Assembly: GCF_000524195.1 (NCBI RefSeq)
Contig: NW_020170382.1
Coordinates: forward strand, 2,176,497 to 2,240,496
Source of the DNA: Echinococcus granulosus
Lineage: Eukaryota; Platyhelminthes; Cestoda; Cyclophyllidea; Taeniidae
Length of the DNA stretch: 64,000 nucleotides
Reading direction: 5' to 3'
Shown here piece after piece: positions 1 to 14,300 of this stretch. The notes beneath the pieces were generated by a model, which saw only the letters and a program-made list of their open reading frames with translations, was not told the origin of the DNA and did not search any database. Each line of letters begins with the position of its first letter. Position 1 is the stretch's first letter. Made by a program: the position numbers and the translations under genes.

Positions 1-2252
1 ACGGCATGTCACTTCGGTGCGTTATAACGAGCACTGATTCTGCGATTTACCTCATCATTACTCATACTTAGCATCGAAATTTTATCTCTCTTACTCGCTA
101 GGACATTAGTGCTTTATTTTAATATGTGGTGTTTGAGTGGCAGCGACATAAAGCCTTCTCCGACCCTATTCAATTCAAGTAAATAAATAAGACCGGTTTT
201 TTTTCTTGTATTTTCAAATCCTTTTAATGGAAGTAACCACAGATCCTCTTTCCAGCTTAAATAAGTGAATTTTACAGTTAATTATGGTGATTTTTTTATT
301 ACATCTGTTAATTTGAGAATACAGTAAAGGAGATTTTGTCTAATTCACTCTTTTTTGTAAAAGTTTGGCATTTTTAAAGAACTACCAGGAATACATGGGA
401 TTTTGTTTTGCTTTCTTAGGACAAGCTACTTTTTGCTTGGCCATTTTTGGGAGTTCGAAGGGATATTTAAGATAGCACATTCTTCAGAACCGCAGAAAGT
501 TCAATATTTTCGCAGTTCCATTCGAGCATTATACACATGTACTAACTTAACTTTCTGTAAGTAGCTAGCAAATATCTCAGCGTTATTGCATTTACCATTT
601 AAGTTAATAATGATACACTTATCTCCCCTGCTTTAAGGTGCGACTTAAACTGTAAATTGTACGGATATGTCATCCTAAAGAGTGCTTGGAGTCTTTCAAA
701 CACTGGCCAGTAAATTCTTCTCTGTCTATAAAGGTGCGTATAACCCGGAAATATCTGCCCAAATAAATATACGCCTTAGAGCGCCTAGTAAATGTCAAAT
801 GGGACCAAACGGTGGAAGTAAAGGGCAACAATAGAGATGGCTTTATCTCACTAACGACTATTGCTCCCATACTTCATCCGTTGGATGCAATGGTTTGCAT
901 CGCGGCCCCACCTATAGGCATCTACTGCACGTCAGTTAGGCGAATTATGACTGTTTAAACAAGGTGATATCCACCAACGAATTTGTTACTTGCAGTTTAT
1001 AAACACGATTGCATCTATATCTGGTTAATGTGGGGGCCGCAAAAGTAGCATTTTGTGTAACAGTGTGTGTTCCAATATTCCCACCACACTTGCATTATTT
1101 CGCATAAAGGAAAGGCGATCATTCGTCTTCTCATCCACATCAAACTACAAACTACTATGTCTATGCTTTCTTAGTACTAAAGTATTAGTTCCATGTTGGG
1201 GATGCGTTATCACAAGCACAATTCAAGTTAAGCAGTTTTATGCCTGCATCGGATAAGTAGAACTAATCTTTTTAGGGTAACAATAAAATAATTCACTCCG
1301 CTTGAATAAAACCATTAACCTAAATTAACAACTAACTAGCAGGCAAATTGTTGGGCATACGAAAAATCCGATCCCCTTTGGTTCCACACATTCCTGTGGG
1401 CTAAATAATCGGAGGCTCACCTAAAGTAGCGACATATAAATGCGGACACAAAACAATTTCATTTTTTTGTGGTCAGGCAAGGGGTGATCAAACGGTAAAA
1501 GATTGACTTGCCTGCCTTGTCTGGGTCTGTGTGAATGTGTGTGTGCATGTTGTTTGGTTGGAGCCAAACGTCGAGACACCGATTTTTAATACGCTGTTCT
1601 TACTAGATGTCACTTTGGTGGTGTTTCTGAGGCTTAATACAACGTGAAAATTTACGACTAGAAAAGCCATTCAAACCACAACCCTAGCGTAATGAGACAG
1701 GCGGAATTTTCTGCGAGGTTATAACCAGAGGAAGCTGTGGGATAGCGCCTCTTTTTTTCCACTGAGTCGAATAACCTTTACCATTTACCGGTTTATTATG
1801 TTATTTTAATCCTTTTCAATGCCTAAATTGTCGCTGATTTGGCGGTACAATTAGACGGAGAATGTGACAAGCAAAATGGGTGTAATTTCCTACTTTATGC
1901 ATTTGGACAAATTTGGTAAATTTTGTGAAGCCGGAAGTGCAATTTTTTACTTTAATTATCTAAGCAGGAAACCTTACAAGTAGTTATGATTTTTGTTACA
2001 AGATCTCGAAGTCCAAAGGGTGAACCAGTGATACACGACTGCATGCAGTTTTATTTATATTTCCCATTTCAAAAGTGAGGATAAAGCACGCTGGATTGAA
2101 CTTGTCACATCCGTCAAGGTAAAGCACCATATATTTTTTGAGGAGAGATTTGTTTATCCACGACTAGGATAACTTTAAGTCAGTTAAATCTTTTGAAATG
2201 CCTATTTGCACTTAAATGGTACTGTAAATTTCACCTATATTCTTTTTATAGC

Positions 2253-2450
2253 GCAGCACCCCGAGACTTTCCCGAAGACGAAAGGAACGCAATACTCAGG
2301 CAAAATAATGTCAACAGACAGAAGTGCACGAGGCCACTGGCATGACCCGTAAGGTAGGCCGCCCAGCAGAAGTACAACGGCGAAGCCTTAGAGGTCCGCA
2401 AACCCAAACTAAAGAGTTAAAATAACTGCCAATGTATTACACTGCCTCTC
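2253..2450 (+). repeat. Dispersed repeat, copy A
   Basis: The stretch starting GCAGCACCCCGAGACTTTCC and continuing GAAGACGAAAGGAACGCAATACT, then GGCATGACCCG...AAGTACAA, recurs in diverged form at about 3148 and 58391 in the same orientation. No coding capacity is recognised. It could be an LTR of a small or non-autonomous retroelement; that is inference from two copies lying about 0.9 kb apart. Confidence 0.6.
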
Positions 2451-3147
2451 TCCTCCTTAAGCAGCGTCTCCAGCGCTCCCCTTGGTTAAACTCCCGCGTC
2501 AGCCATCACAACGTAGTCGGTGCTCTAGGAAAACATCCACTAGTCAACCGCACCAATCGTCGAATTTCCATGCAACTGAAAGGATATTTAATCGTATCTT
2601 TGGCAATTCTACCGGATCTGGAGTCTTTTTCCATTTGGAAACTGGAATTAGAGACTAAAGAATGTACTGGGCATCACGCATGTCCATCGTTAGTCGTAGA
2701 ACACTGGCCCAAAGGCAGTCATTTAATAACAGATGGGATTTAAAACAGTTTTGTGGGAGTATTTTGTGTCTTTTTCTCCTCGCTACTTTGTCGTCATTTC
2801 AAGTCTGCTCAGCCACATTTATCTGAGTTCTATCCAGTTGGCAGAAAAGTGGAGGAGGTATTGCGAGTTCACATGATTGACAGCTCCATGCAGAAACGAT
2901 GGACAGTTTCGTTAGTACCTTTTCCGATGACTGACTGCCAGTACAGCTTCAGTCGTAAACAGTTTTCCTACAGGCCGCGGGACTGGGGTAGTTGCTGAAG
3001 GTAGACGTTATTTTCCTCCCTTCTCTTGGAGTTCGTCACCAATTTCTTCATCCACAGCATATGCACTTCTTCCGCTCCACCAGAGTTAATCGCCTAGCAA
3101 TAGATAGTTTTCTTTTAGGACAGGTTTCACTTTCTGCTGCCACCAAT

Positions 3148-3278
3148 GTAGCCACCGGAGACTTTCCTGAAGGCAGAAGGAGGCAATGCTTGGGCAGAAC
3201 ATTTCTTGTCTACAAACAGTAGAGGCAAACGGCCACTAGTATGGCCCGGAGGCCGGACCACTCGGCAAGGGTGCAATA
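3148..3278 (+). repeat. Dispersed repeat, copy B
   Basis: This copy reads GTAGCCACCGGAGACTTTCC, then GAAGGCAGAAGGAGGCAATGCTTGGGCA, then TATGGCCCGGAGGCCGGACC...GGTGCAA, colinear with copies A and C. It is direct with copy A, 895 bp downstream. The DNA between A and B shows no reverse transcriptase or other recognisable protein, so if A and B are the ends of one element it is non-autonomous. Confidence 0.5.
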
Positions 3279-5314
3279 GTCGAGGTTTTAAGTTACCCCT
3301 TTGACAAATCCGAGTGTTAAACAAACAATTAACGCATTTTTCATGGAATACTTCAACTCTAATGACGCGAAAGCGACTTCCTTTCCATTGAAATTTATAC
3401 ATGGTTGTAGAATGACAAAGTGCTCGTGAAACCCTTTAATTTGCTGTTCGTTAACAGTGCGATGAAAGTTAATTTAGGATGGCAAACTGTTTCTCCTCAA
3501 AAGCCATTAAAAGAAAGGACCATACGTTTTTTGAAGTTTGCATTGATTAAAAGTTGTTTACGTATTATGATTTTATAGCACCACTTTTAAAGGTTAGTAC
3601 AGGGAACTTCATGGTCCATCAAACTACACTTTTCGAGTTGAAAAGCATTTAGAATTAACTGCCATTCTTCAGCTTGTAGCGATTTCCGGTTCCTGGAATA
3701 AACTTCAGCCCCAGCAATTGGTAGCGCAAGCGTGATGCCTCCGAATGCCCGTAGCCTGCATTAATTTCACTCATTTCCTGAACCATTGTACCATTACCCT
3801 TCACCCAACCTACAAAACTTATTCCAGTGTTGTGTTCCCACATTACCTCCATTGAAGAGAATCCTTACCAACCTGATATCAGTCAAATAAGTTATTATTT
3901 CGGCATTTTTACATTTGCTTCTTGATATTAGTTAGGCAAGTTCCAGCGGTTGTGCTTTTCCACCTCTATTCGTGACATTTATCCACAGATGACAAATAGG
4001 TGATTTCAACGGCAACTCCTCAGTGAAAGAGGGACGAACCCTACTAGCCAATGCTGTGAGTACCATAAATCCTTGGCAAGTGCATACGAAAATAGAGGTC
4101 GAGATAAGGGAAGTACGATTTCCACGTACACACACTAAAAGAGAACATGCCAGGCCGCGTTCCCACTTTGCACTTTATGTGGTTGGAATCTCTACTTTTG
4201 GCATTTGATTTAGCATAGTCATCTGGAATTAATTTTGACTAGGTGATACTTACTTTCGCTTGACGGGATTGATTCTGACAACCAACCACTGAGCAGGGTA
4301 TTAATTACATACCCAGGCACATTCAACTCACATTTTCATTTCAGCATTTAACCTATTCTTTCTGGTCTGAGGTTTAGATGTTCCATATTTATAAGCCTCT
4401 CCAGTACCCCGGACCCGGAATTGCTGCCAAACACTACTATGAAGGAAATGAGTGTGGATGACAACGATTGTTTTATTTGTACATTTAACCACGCGAACTC
4501 CGTCCCTCGCAAATCAGCGTCCTAGTCATTTTCCCTGGGCTAGTGGTCTTTTAGCTTAAGCTCAGAGCATCAGAAATGACTCAAACACTATGCTACTAGC
4601 CAATCACCTTTGCTATATGGTTTGAACTAGAAATGAATTTCTCTCCTAACAGGAGAAGCGCTACCCTCAAACAAGATGTTTTCTTCCCAGCGCCAACAGT
4701 TTTCTAAACTAAGTCACTTCTGCTTCACTCGGGTGTGCAGTAGTTGCGAAGACGATTAGTCCTCACAATCTAGATGATGCCAATTGCCTTGAAGTTTTTG
4801 GCAAGATCAATACCCTTCTACCCCTAATTTGGCTTTTTAAACTCAACTAATCTTCTGCGATACGACTCCATAGAAAGACTTATCATAAAATGCAAATGTC
4901 GTGTGTCAAGTGGCAAAGGTCCTAAGAAAGCTACCCACGCTACCCATCAGAAAGTCAGCAAACACTTTAAATACACAGGTCTACAGAAAGCACTGAAGTG
5001 CTTTATGCCGACTTTAGAACATTACTAGGACTCAAAGTCTAATACCATATAAAAAGATGGCGTCAATGACCGTACATCTCCTGGGGTGATCATTTAGCCC
5101 CACTAACCCAGACATGAGAAACGTACAACAAAAAAAATTGTATCACTTAGCTACACACTTCGTATTTCCACCTGCCCAAAGGAATATGGCGCACAGGCAC
5201 AAACGAGAAGACGCATGCAGATTAATACACACACGCACACAGGAGGGCAGAGGAGAGGAGTAAAAGGAAGAATTGCAACAAAACAGTGGTGACGGTGGAA
5301 ATGGCTGCTAACGA

Positions 5315-8300
5315 TCACAGCTTCTTCACACGTACACGTCCCAATAGTAGAAAGAGCAGACGATCCACCATCCAGGCTGCCACAAAGTCGAAGATCATAG
5401 CTTGGAAAAAGGCGAGACGCATCTACAAGCAAAAGGCAGAGATTAAGTAGGGTGGATAGTAGATAGCTGGTTGAACTGGAAAATCAGGAATAATGCGTGG
5501 TGGAAAAGCAAAAAATAAGTTTTCCCCTTTACTATTCCAACTTCAAGAAATCCTTAGTGCGTACGGCACTTTCCAAAGCCCTCACCAATTCATAGGCAGG
5601 ATTTATTCAAAAGGTGTCACATATCTATCCGCTCTCTTAATCTTTCAAAATCAGTTTAAATATTTGAATCTGGATCCCGCGTAAAGTTTCTCTGCTCTTT
5701 CTCCGATCCAGCTTGGGGATGCGCTATGTGGGGTCGATTGTACAACTTCTCGGTAACAATTGCTTTTGTGGATACGTTTCATTCCACAACCTAAGAACCC
5801 TATTTTGTGTTTGAACAGGTAAGCGCTCAACAGCCCACACCTTCAGTCAACTGAATTAGTCGCGTAAAGCGAAATTGTAGTGCCTGCAAGCAGAGAATGC
5901 CTGAGGGATCTTTTGCTCAAGGTAAAAAATGATCATAAGCTCGACCCAACCAAGTAAACATGCTGCCTGTGCCTCAATAGTATCAGTGTTGGGGAAGTTT
6001 TTTTCTGATTCAAAGATAAAACAAAATAAAAACACCCAAAAACGTGGTATCATTTAGAACTGGGAATAGTCATAGAGTATCACTCGATAGCGATAATTGT
6101 TTTTAAGTTTAAATCTAAACTATTCAAACCAGTTACCCCCTCACCAAGCGCCCACCTTTTCTAACGCTTACCGATATCCTCCAAACAAAACAAGAACAGC
6201 CAACACGAAATTTCAGCTAAATTAACTTTCAAAATGCTCACACTTGAGAAGCTCGGCATTTTTCGGTCAATGGGCGCTTGAATAAAATTCCCGTTTGACC
6301 CTTGTGAATATGCGTGCAGGCCTTGCAAGAGGTCAGTTAAAATGCCTGGACATAATGCCATAGGGGATAAAGTGACTTTTACACCTCTTCCCTGGGAAGA
6401 GGCAATTTTAATTAGACTTGCCAACCAACGATGTTTTCATCTATCAATTATTTAAGCATAACCAGTACATTTTCGTTGGTAACTTCCCCAGGCCATTACC
6501 TCATTAATTTGATCGGGGAATATTATTTTTGAATTAAAGCTGACACCGATTTTAGCCCTGGAAACCGCAGATAAAAGTACCATGGGCCAAGATTTCGAGA
6601 ATAATTAATAGAACAGCCAGTGAATTACTTCGAAAAAGCTCTTTTCTACCTTGCTAGCTAAAATTCGTAACGAAAAGAACTAATTGACTACAACAGGGAT
6701 TCACTCTAATTCCCAGTAGTTTTGTTCTTTCAAGACAAAAAACAAGTTAAGATTTAGGCGTTTCTTTTTAGCTATTAAGGCACATTTTGTGGGTTAAAAT
6801 GAGATCCTGTGTTGTTAATTCTGTGTCGAAAGTATTTCCCATCAATCATTCAAAAAAGAAACGAATGATTCAAAAACTACCTTTCAAAATTTAGATGACG
6901 GTATCGACTTAAGACAATAAAGCAACGCACTCCTGTGGCATACCGGTCCAGTATGACATCTGCTGGTGGAGAGACGTAGGTATATTACCTTATCACAATT
7001 TTCTAAATCTCACTAGAGCGACTTGGGGGGTTTACGCATTTCAGTAAAATACAAAAGCTACAGGCGGCAGTGTCCACTGCTTTGGGGAAATGAGGAGCGG
7101 CAGTCCGAGAGGTGGAGGAATAAAGGGGTAGAAAGATCTAACTCTTCACACAAAAGACTCGATGAAGATTAAGGCACAGGGGTGAATTCCTGGCAATCAA
7201 GAAATCCGAGACGGTGCAAGCACTTAAAGGACATCTTGAGGAAAATAATGACGGGAAGAGAGCTCGGGGGTGATCGCGTTTCATGTGGCGCTTGCCACAG
7301 TAACTGTCCAAGACGTCATAATGAGCTGCTGCTGCTGCTACAATATTCGTACTCACGCAGTCTCCCATTAGGGCAGAAAACAACAACCAATGACAACAAC
7401 AATAAACCATCCAGGCAGTTAGAACATCCATTTTCACGCTTAGTGGGGAATGAATACTTTGCCAAAGAAAGACTGAAATTCACGATGCTAAAGAGATGCG
7501 AGCTTTTACATCAATTTAAACTAAAAGGAGAATCAAACGAAAAGGAGACTGAGATTTAGGCAACCAATACGTACTCTGAAAGTCTCAGCTACATATGGAG
7601 GAGACAAGTCTTGTAGGATAACCAGTACAAACGAACAAACTGGGAAGCACCCGAAAATGCATAATTTCGATATTTTGGAAGATATATTGTTTTTGAAGAG
7701 TTGGTGCCTTCTTGCTATCACTCCTATAGAAAGCATAGCACATACCCAAATCTTCGAGTATAAATATCGTGGTTGTGGTAAAAAAAGTATGTAAACGACA
7801 TTCGACTGGATCGTAGACTTTAAGATGATTATAAAGCTTTTAACCCATTGATTTACAATATGCATTCTTCTACACATACCGAGGTGAAGTAAATTCCAAG
7901 TTTCAATCAAAATTAAGAAAGGGATATGAAAGTTATTTTTGCATTGGGAAATTGGATACAGCCATCCAATAGTCAAAACGCTGCCCTTCGGCAGAAATTT
8001 ACTGCATTTTTAAGACAGGTCGTTTCAAATTTGCGAAACAATTATCAAATTGGTCACTATAATGCAAAAAACGTCAATACCTCTCGTCGAAACTGGAAAA
8101 AAGAGAGGAAAATAACGCTTTTTCATGCGGGAGAGGATCAACTAATTCAGACTCATGATTTGCGAAGTGGGGATTTCAGACGACAATGGGGCAAAATGTG
8201 CGCAAATTGTCACAGTGCTACCATGCCTTTATGCTCATGTTCTTTGTTGAAAACTTGGCCAGTGAAGAAGAATTTGGTGGCGTGCAATACTGCAGTAGTG

Positions 8301-11300
8301 GGAAAAGAAGAGGGATGGCAGACAATTGGGGAAAGGCGATGAAAAGTCATCGTGCAAAATAAGCATTTGCGCATAGGTAGCAGCAGCAGCAGCAGCAGCA
8401 GATCATGACATGAATTGCTGGTAGTCGTGTCAGAGGAGGAAGTAACAACAGTACCAATTAATTTGCACTCGGTCTACCTATGGAAAAGTTAGTGATAGTG
8501 AATTCTACAGAAATGCCTGAATCCACTAATCCAGAGGATTGCGAATGATCCACCAGACACAATACAGCTTAGTGTAGAAAAGGAATCAGTGATATGCCTC
8601 ATCTGCGGCATTTAAAAGAATTAGCATCGCGGGAGCAGAAGAGGCCTGAATTAAGACGTGACATTTTGACGGTTGCTAGATATCTACTGAAGTCGTGAAA
8701 TATCACCACCTGGTAAGTATAGTTGATTGCTGTAGTAAAATTTCACCCCTATTTTCCAATCGTAAGCGGCATTCTACTAAAATAATTGCATCCACAGATA
8801 TATTGCCCTGAAAAGAAGTAAAAGTTATCTATCATAGGGAATGCCTCTTTTGTAAAGAGTACTTCCGTTCAAAACAATTTATGTTGCATATAAATATGGC
8901 AATCAAATGTCAGAGTCAAAGTAGAAGGAAAAGAACCTAATTGACGTGAAACATTATATTTTGATGCATATGAGATGTCAACAGATGTCTCGACTCTCCC
9001 GTACCACAAAAAAGACAGTAAATGAGGACCGTAATTGCTTAATTCGAGGGAAAAACTTTAGTGTCTGGAATTTGATCGCTTGCTAAATGGGTATATGGTA
9101 TTAGGCAGAAAATGTCAACGGCAATTGAAGTCTTGACCTCACACCATGGAAAATAATGCCACAATGGCAAACAAATCAAGTGCAGGGGAGGTCGCGGTCA
9201 TTGGACTTAAATGTTTGATATAAGACTTAAATATTCGAACCCACATTTCTGCCAGACCAAAGAAAGCAGCCAGTACGCAACTATGACCAAAAAACATCAA
9301 CCCTGTTCAGGTGAAAGTGGTGGATAAAATCGGTGGTGTTAACCACTAGACTTACGCTGTCATCCAAAAGCACCAACTCCAGACTGTCGGAGAAAGCACC
9401 AAAAGCCAAAGCGACGACGCCAGCGGTGGCAAAAAGTAGGCCATTCAGCAAGGGCCGATTTTCGAACAGCGACTCTCGAAAAGGGTGACCCTCGTAGTTC
9501 ACCGCGATAGTTGAGATCTACAAGTTTGCCAAAGGTGTGCCAATAATCCACTCACTGTGCAAAGCCTCGTGTTTAATTAGCTAATTTTTTACATTCAAAA
9601 TGAGCTTCTCACACATTAATGCAGTAATATATTTAAAAATTTTCAAAATGTTACAAAACATTTCAACATCAAACAAAAGGGACTCCTTAAGCATAACGAA
9701 CGCCAGTTTTAGTTCCTAGATATTTTGAGGGCTCAAGTTCAGGAAAGTCTGGAGGCTGGTGTGATTATTGCATTCCATTAATTCATAATCGTTTTCTAAC
9801 GCGAAAACACAGTTCCTCTTTCCCATTTTGGTGTATAAGTTATCAAAGAACAATCCATAAACGCTATGGATTGGGTAGGAACATAAAAAAGCACTAAATA
9901 GACTTGTTGTTCGTACCAATTCGCGACAAAAAATTATGACTTTGGTTAAAAATCTACTGTCTTTCTGTATTTCTTGCACAAAATCCTACCGTAAATACCA
10001 AAGGAAATCCTTCGCAAACCCACAAATTCTATTATCGAATAACAGATTTTCAATTTTAAACATAAGAAATCAAATTCTAATAAATCTATTGCGCGAAAAT
10101 ATCCTAAATCAAGTTACCCCTATGCGGGTGTCCACAAGACAAAAGTAGGCCACATTTAGCCTACGTGGCAAGTTCGCAAGGCAGTCGCTCTTTCGACACT
10201 TTACAAGAACCACGAATCTAGCAATCCTTTGACATTTATTGCCTGATTAATGATGCCCACGGTAGATCGTGAGCTTATCCCACCAAATGTCAAATGGCAT
10301 CTCCCCTTTGCGAAAGCGTTTATCAATCCGAAATGCGCAACCTGGTAAATATCACGTGGAGACCTCTCAGCATCGGCTAAATTAAGGCAGTTTAAACGCG
10401 TCAGTAGTCACAGCAACACCATTAGTCTTGCACTTTAGCAATTTACACAACGGTGCCAACTGCATTTCGGTATACTTGAGTTAGCTTGCACTCATTCCCA
10501 CCCAATGTGGCTGTTGATTAGGATAAACAAAATCGGCATTTTCATTCATTCTTTTAACGTTACGTGCGACTTTGCGATACCTAAGTGAATAAGCGGTGTA
10601 CTTCATTCTTAAACAAAGATATAGAAGATACAATGAACAAGGTTTAGCACTGTTACACTTTGGAAGAAAGCTATCTATAGTGGCATCACTACTATCGTCC
10701 ACAAAAGAAACAGGAGACATTGGTTAAGCAATTTGTCAAAACATTGCCAGAATTGATGGCAAGCGAAAAAGTACTCACTTTTTCTCTGCCATATCAAAAT
10801 GTGTTGAATGAAACTAGACGTCAAAATTAGCTACTAGCACACCAAAAAACAGTAAACACAGTACTAGACTGACATAATAGGAACATGGACTCATTTTATC
10901 GTAGTCAGCGAATCATGTGATTAGCACGTCTTTGAAATTATTCATAAAAAGCACACAAGCTCCCTACAACATGGCAAATTAATCTTTAAACATCTACTCA
11001 ATAGGTGTCCTATCTACATGTCTTGTTTCAAAGTAATCATCTACTAGTTAACCGCTTCCCTAAAGAAATGTTATTACAGCTCAAAATCAAATAACATTTT
11101 TAACGGATTTAGAGGATTCCATGCGAAGGAGAAATTCATTCAGTTCAATACAAATAATAGTTTGTTGTTGATCTGCCTTTTTGTGTAGAGTGCTACGCAA
11201 AGAGGGAAAGCATTTGATTGGACATACTTGCAAGGCGGTGGAGATAAGATAAACTGCTGTATTGAGAACCGTCGGTTTGAAATCAGCATAAATATCAATT

Positions 11301-14300
11301 AACTCTCCTTCGGGCCTAAAAAAGTCACAAAATAAAAACCACTTTACTAATAAAACAACGGTGTTTTGATCCATGCCTTGCTCAAAGTCAAGGTGATGTC
11401 AATGGGGCAAAGGTAGGTACGCTCGTCAAAATTCTTCAGAAGCCATTAGGAGTACAAGAAAATTCCCCAAACCAATCCGGTTATGAACGAAGTCACTTCA
11501 AGCAATCTTGTTGGCTTTGCAAAACCTAACTATCTATAGAAACAAAACTCCAAAGTTTGCACTGGTGTATACATCAATTCAAGAGCGCTTGATTTTGATC
11601 TCGGGAAAAGCCACAGGAGCATCAGTGAAAAATGCACAGAAATGGAGAGAAAAGGACACGAGGTAGTCTGTGGAATTTGATTTTGGAAAGGAACACTGCT
11701 ATTAAAATAATAAAGAAGACCAGCAGGGACAATGAAGTGGCCAATGCAATAGGCAGCGACTAACGGAAGTTGGATTAACATAAATGGAAACATCCAGTCA
11801 TACCATCTAAGACTAGGCCCCCTTGGTCAGACAGCTTAGCACCCGTATGTACAATTCGGGGAAGGCGAGAGCGTTCCCAGAACCTTCAAAGTAAGCTACC
11901 ATGAAATTCGTAAATCCTATCGTCGATCCTTCCGAATCATCTCCAAAAAGTTTGATGTGAAGGAATCTCAAGTTCACCCATAATCAGCATATTTTGACGG
12001 CAATTTTACACAAATTATGAGGTGATTTGAAAAAGATATTTAGAAAAGACCAAGCAAATAAAAGATCAACAGAGTAGTCAAACACAGTCAGGCCATTAAT
12101 ATCAGCAATGCATCAGATCCAGATCCAAAGCTAGATAAACTGCTATCCAGCGACACAAAGTAGGGGAGAAGGAACACAATTAGGCTGACAAGTTTGAATA
12201 CCCATGTATATAAATTACATTTAGCAAGTTGATATCCCCGAAAAAACAATGACTGGAATTCATTAATTCAAAACGGAAAAGACGTCTGGGCAGAAGAAGG
12301 TTAAACAAAGTAACGAAATAATGAAAGCGCAAATGAACATTGGTGAACCGCGCAATGTGAGAATCTACACACCAGTTAATCTAGCATCACCATTTAGAAA
12401 AGTAAACCAAACTATTCTTTATCATATGAACTGATTTCAGTAATGTGAAATCGAGGTGATGTTGAAAAAGTTCATTAATTTGAGGGAGACTTACAGAGGT
12501 GGCATTTGGGCCTCAGCAGCATTCATGAGGCTGTAGAGGGCAGCAAAGTGGACGGCAAATTGTCCACCTACGGTGAGGAGGGTATAAAGGTTGAAGACGT
12601 TCGGCAAAGGGCGTCGTGGCGACAGCTTCTCCAGAGGCTAAAGAGCGCCAGGGAGTAAAGAGAAGACATTGACTAGTTCTGTCCGAATAGCTGCGGTAAA
12701 AATGTCGATTAGAGTGGTGCATTTTGATAAAAGTGGGTTATTTTATATCCATTGAAAACTTGGCAGCCGTAGTCTTTAAACCGTCTCAAGTGATGAGTAA
12801 CCGAACTTTCTTGTTTATTTTACTTGCTTCGATAGCTTTTTTAAAAAAACGAGGAGTTCCATTGGAAGGATATTTCCGTTGATCATAGAATAGCTGGTAA
12901 GACTATGGTATTTACATGATTTCTGTCATTGTGCAAACCTGTTTTTTACATCAAAATAAACAGAGACATTACGCATCTGTCATGCATTCTTACCACCTCC
13001 TTAGTCATCAGACAACATTTTAAAGACAATTTCTACTTTCTATTAAAACCTAGTGATGAAAGCAATTTCATTCACTACTGGACAAAATTTCGACTTGAAA
13101 AGATGCTTAATTCCCAAATTAAGGACATTCCAAAACCTCGACGGTGAGACGAATTCTGGAAAAAGCATATTGCCGACTAAAATCATATGACGGTAGTGTA
13201 AATGCATCGCTAAAGCTAGAGCCGAAAGTCACACCGCATGTGAATAGCGTTCGGCCATACCATTTGGTGAACCTTTGAATTCAGCCTGACCTTCAAGCAG
13301 ATGAACGAAAGTTTAGGACTGACACGCGAACCCATTGTACCCATAAAGCGACATAAAAAGGGTAGCTAGAGGCAAGACACCGCCTGGCAAGTAGAACGGT
13401 TTGCTTTAATTCTGTTTAGTGACTAAAAGAATACGAAGCCAAAAATATAGCTGCAGTCGCGCGAAGATGTTGGAATGTCCATCATTAGACACCGTGTAAA
13501 TAAAACATTGAAAAGACTTATCACTAACAACAAATGTAGATGCTGAATCTTCCTAAATTGAAATTCCACCTTTAGCTAATTTTGTAGACATCCGATATCG
13601 GATAGGATAATTAATGTTGTCAACTTGCGAAGAACCGTAAAATGAAATTGCAGCACCGTTTCAATTTAGTCAGAGGGTGGGAACATATGAATGAAAAAGT
13701 GACATGATAATCAATTACTTTGTGGGGATTCGAACAGATAACATGAGACGAGTGATTAACGATGAGCTTTACAACCGCTTTTACTATAAATTTGCTATGC
13801 ACACAACCAGTACCTCCTGGATAAGATTCTCCATCAGTGAATGTACCAACTGCCAAAATACTAAAGAACGGTTAGAAAGGATGCCCTGCCTTTCAGTTGA
13901 CTTATCGCGTTACGAACTTGGCGCAGACTACGATTAACTTTTGCCATGATCATACCTTTCCCCATCCCCAAATATGATTTAAAGCGTTCAAATACAGCAT
14001 AAACAGAGCAACTACAAAAAGGTAATTGAAGTATTCCGAATTCAACCTACCTTCCCCTCCCTCCCTCCCCNNNNNNNNNNNNNNNNNNNNNNNNNNNNNN
14101 NNNNNNNNNNNNNNNNNNNNNNNNNNNNNNNNNNNNNNNNNNNNNNNNNNNNNNNNNNNNNNNNNNNNNNGCAACGAGTCAAAAAAAGAGAAAAATCAGA
14201 ATCGAGTTTAAGAAAGAAGCGAAAAACAATTGAAGAATAGGAAAGAAGTGCCATATTTATTTGTTACCAAAATTCGAATTGGGAACAATTTTTTAAACGA

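Larger units (their letters stand above)
1..5314. other. Intergenic region downstream of the P5A ATPase gene
   Basis: No frame here resembles a known protein or continues a conserved exon. It holds repeat copies A and B and AT-rich sequence. A 65-codon minus-strand frame at 3655-3852 has no recognisable family and no convincing neighbours. Confidence 0.6.

Noticed and set aside
2432..3222. Three plus-strand frames between the repeat copies, considered as retroelement protein remnants
   Set aside because: No reverse transcriptase, integrase, protease or gag zinc-knuckle motif could be seen.
7533..8342. Two long frames (147 aa minus, 138 aa plus) inside the last P5A ATPase intron
   Set aside because: No recognisable domain, composition like flanking AT-rich DNA, and they overlap each other. 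Probably chance frames.
13720..13860. tRNA-like T-arm string (GTTCGAATCCCCAC) on the minus strand, considered as a tRNA or tRNA-derived SINE
   Set aside because: The flanking bases do not form a T stem, and the only A-box-like string is about 100 nt away, too far for a tRNA promoter.
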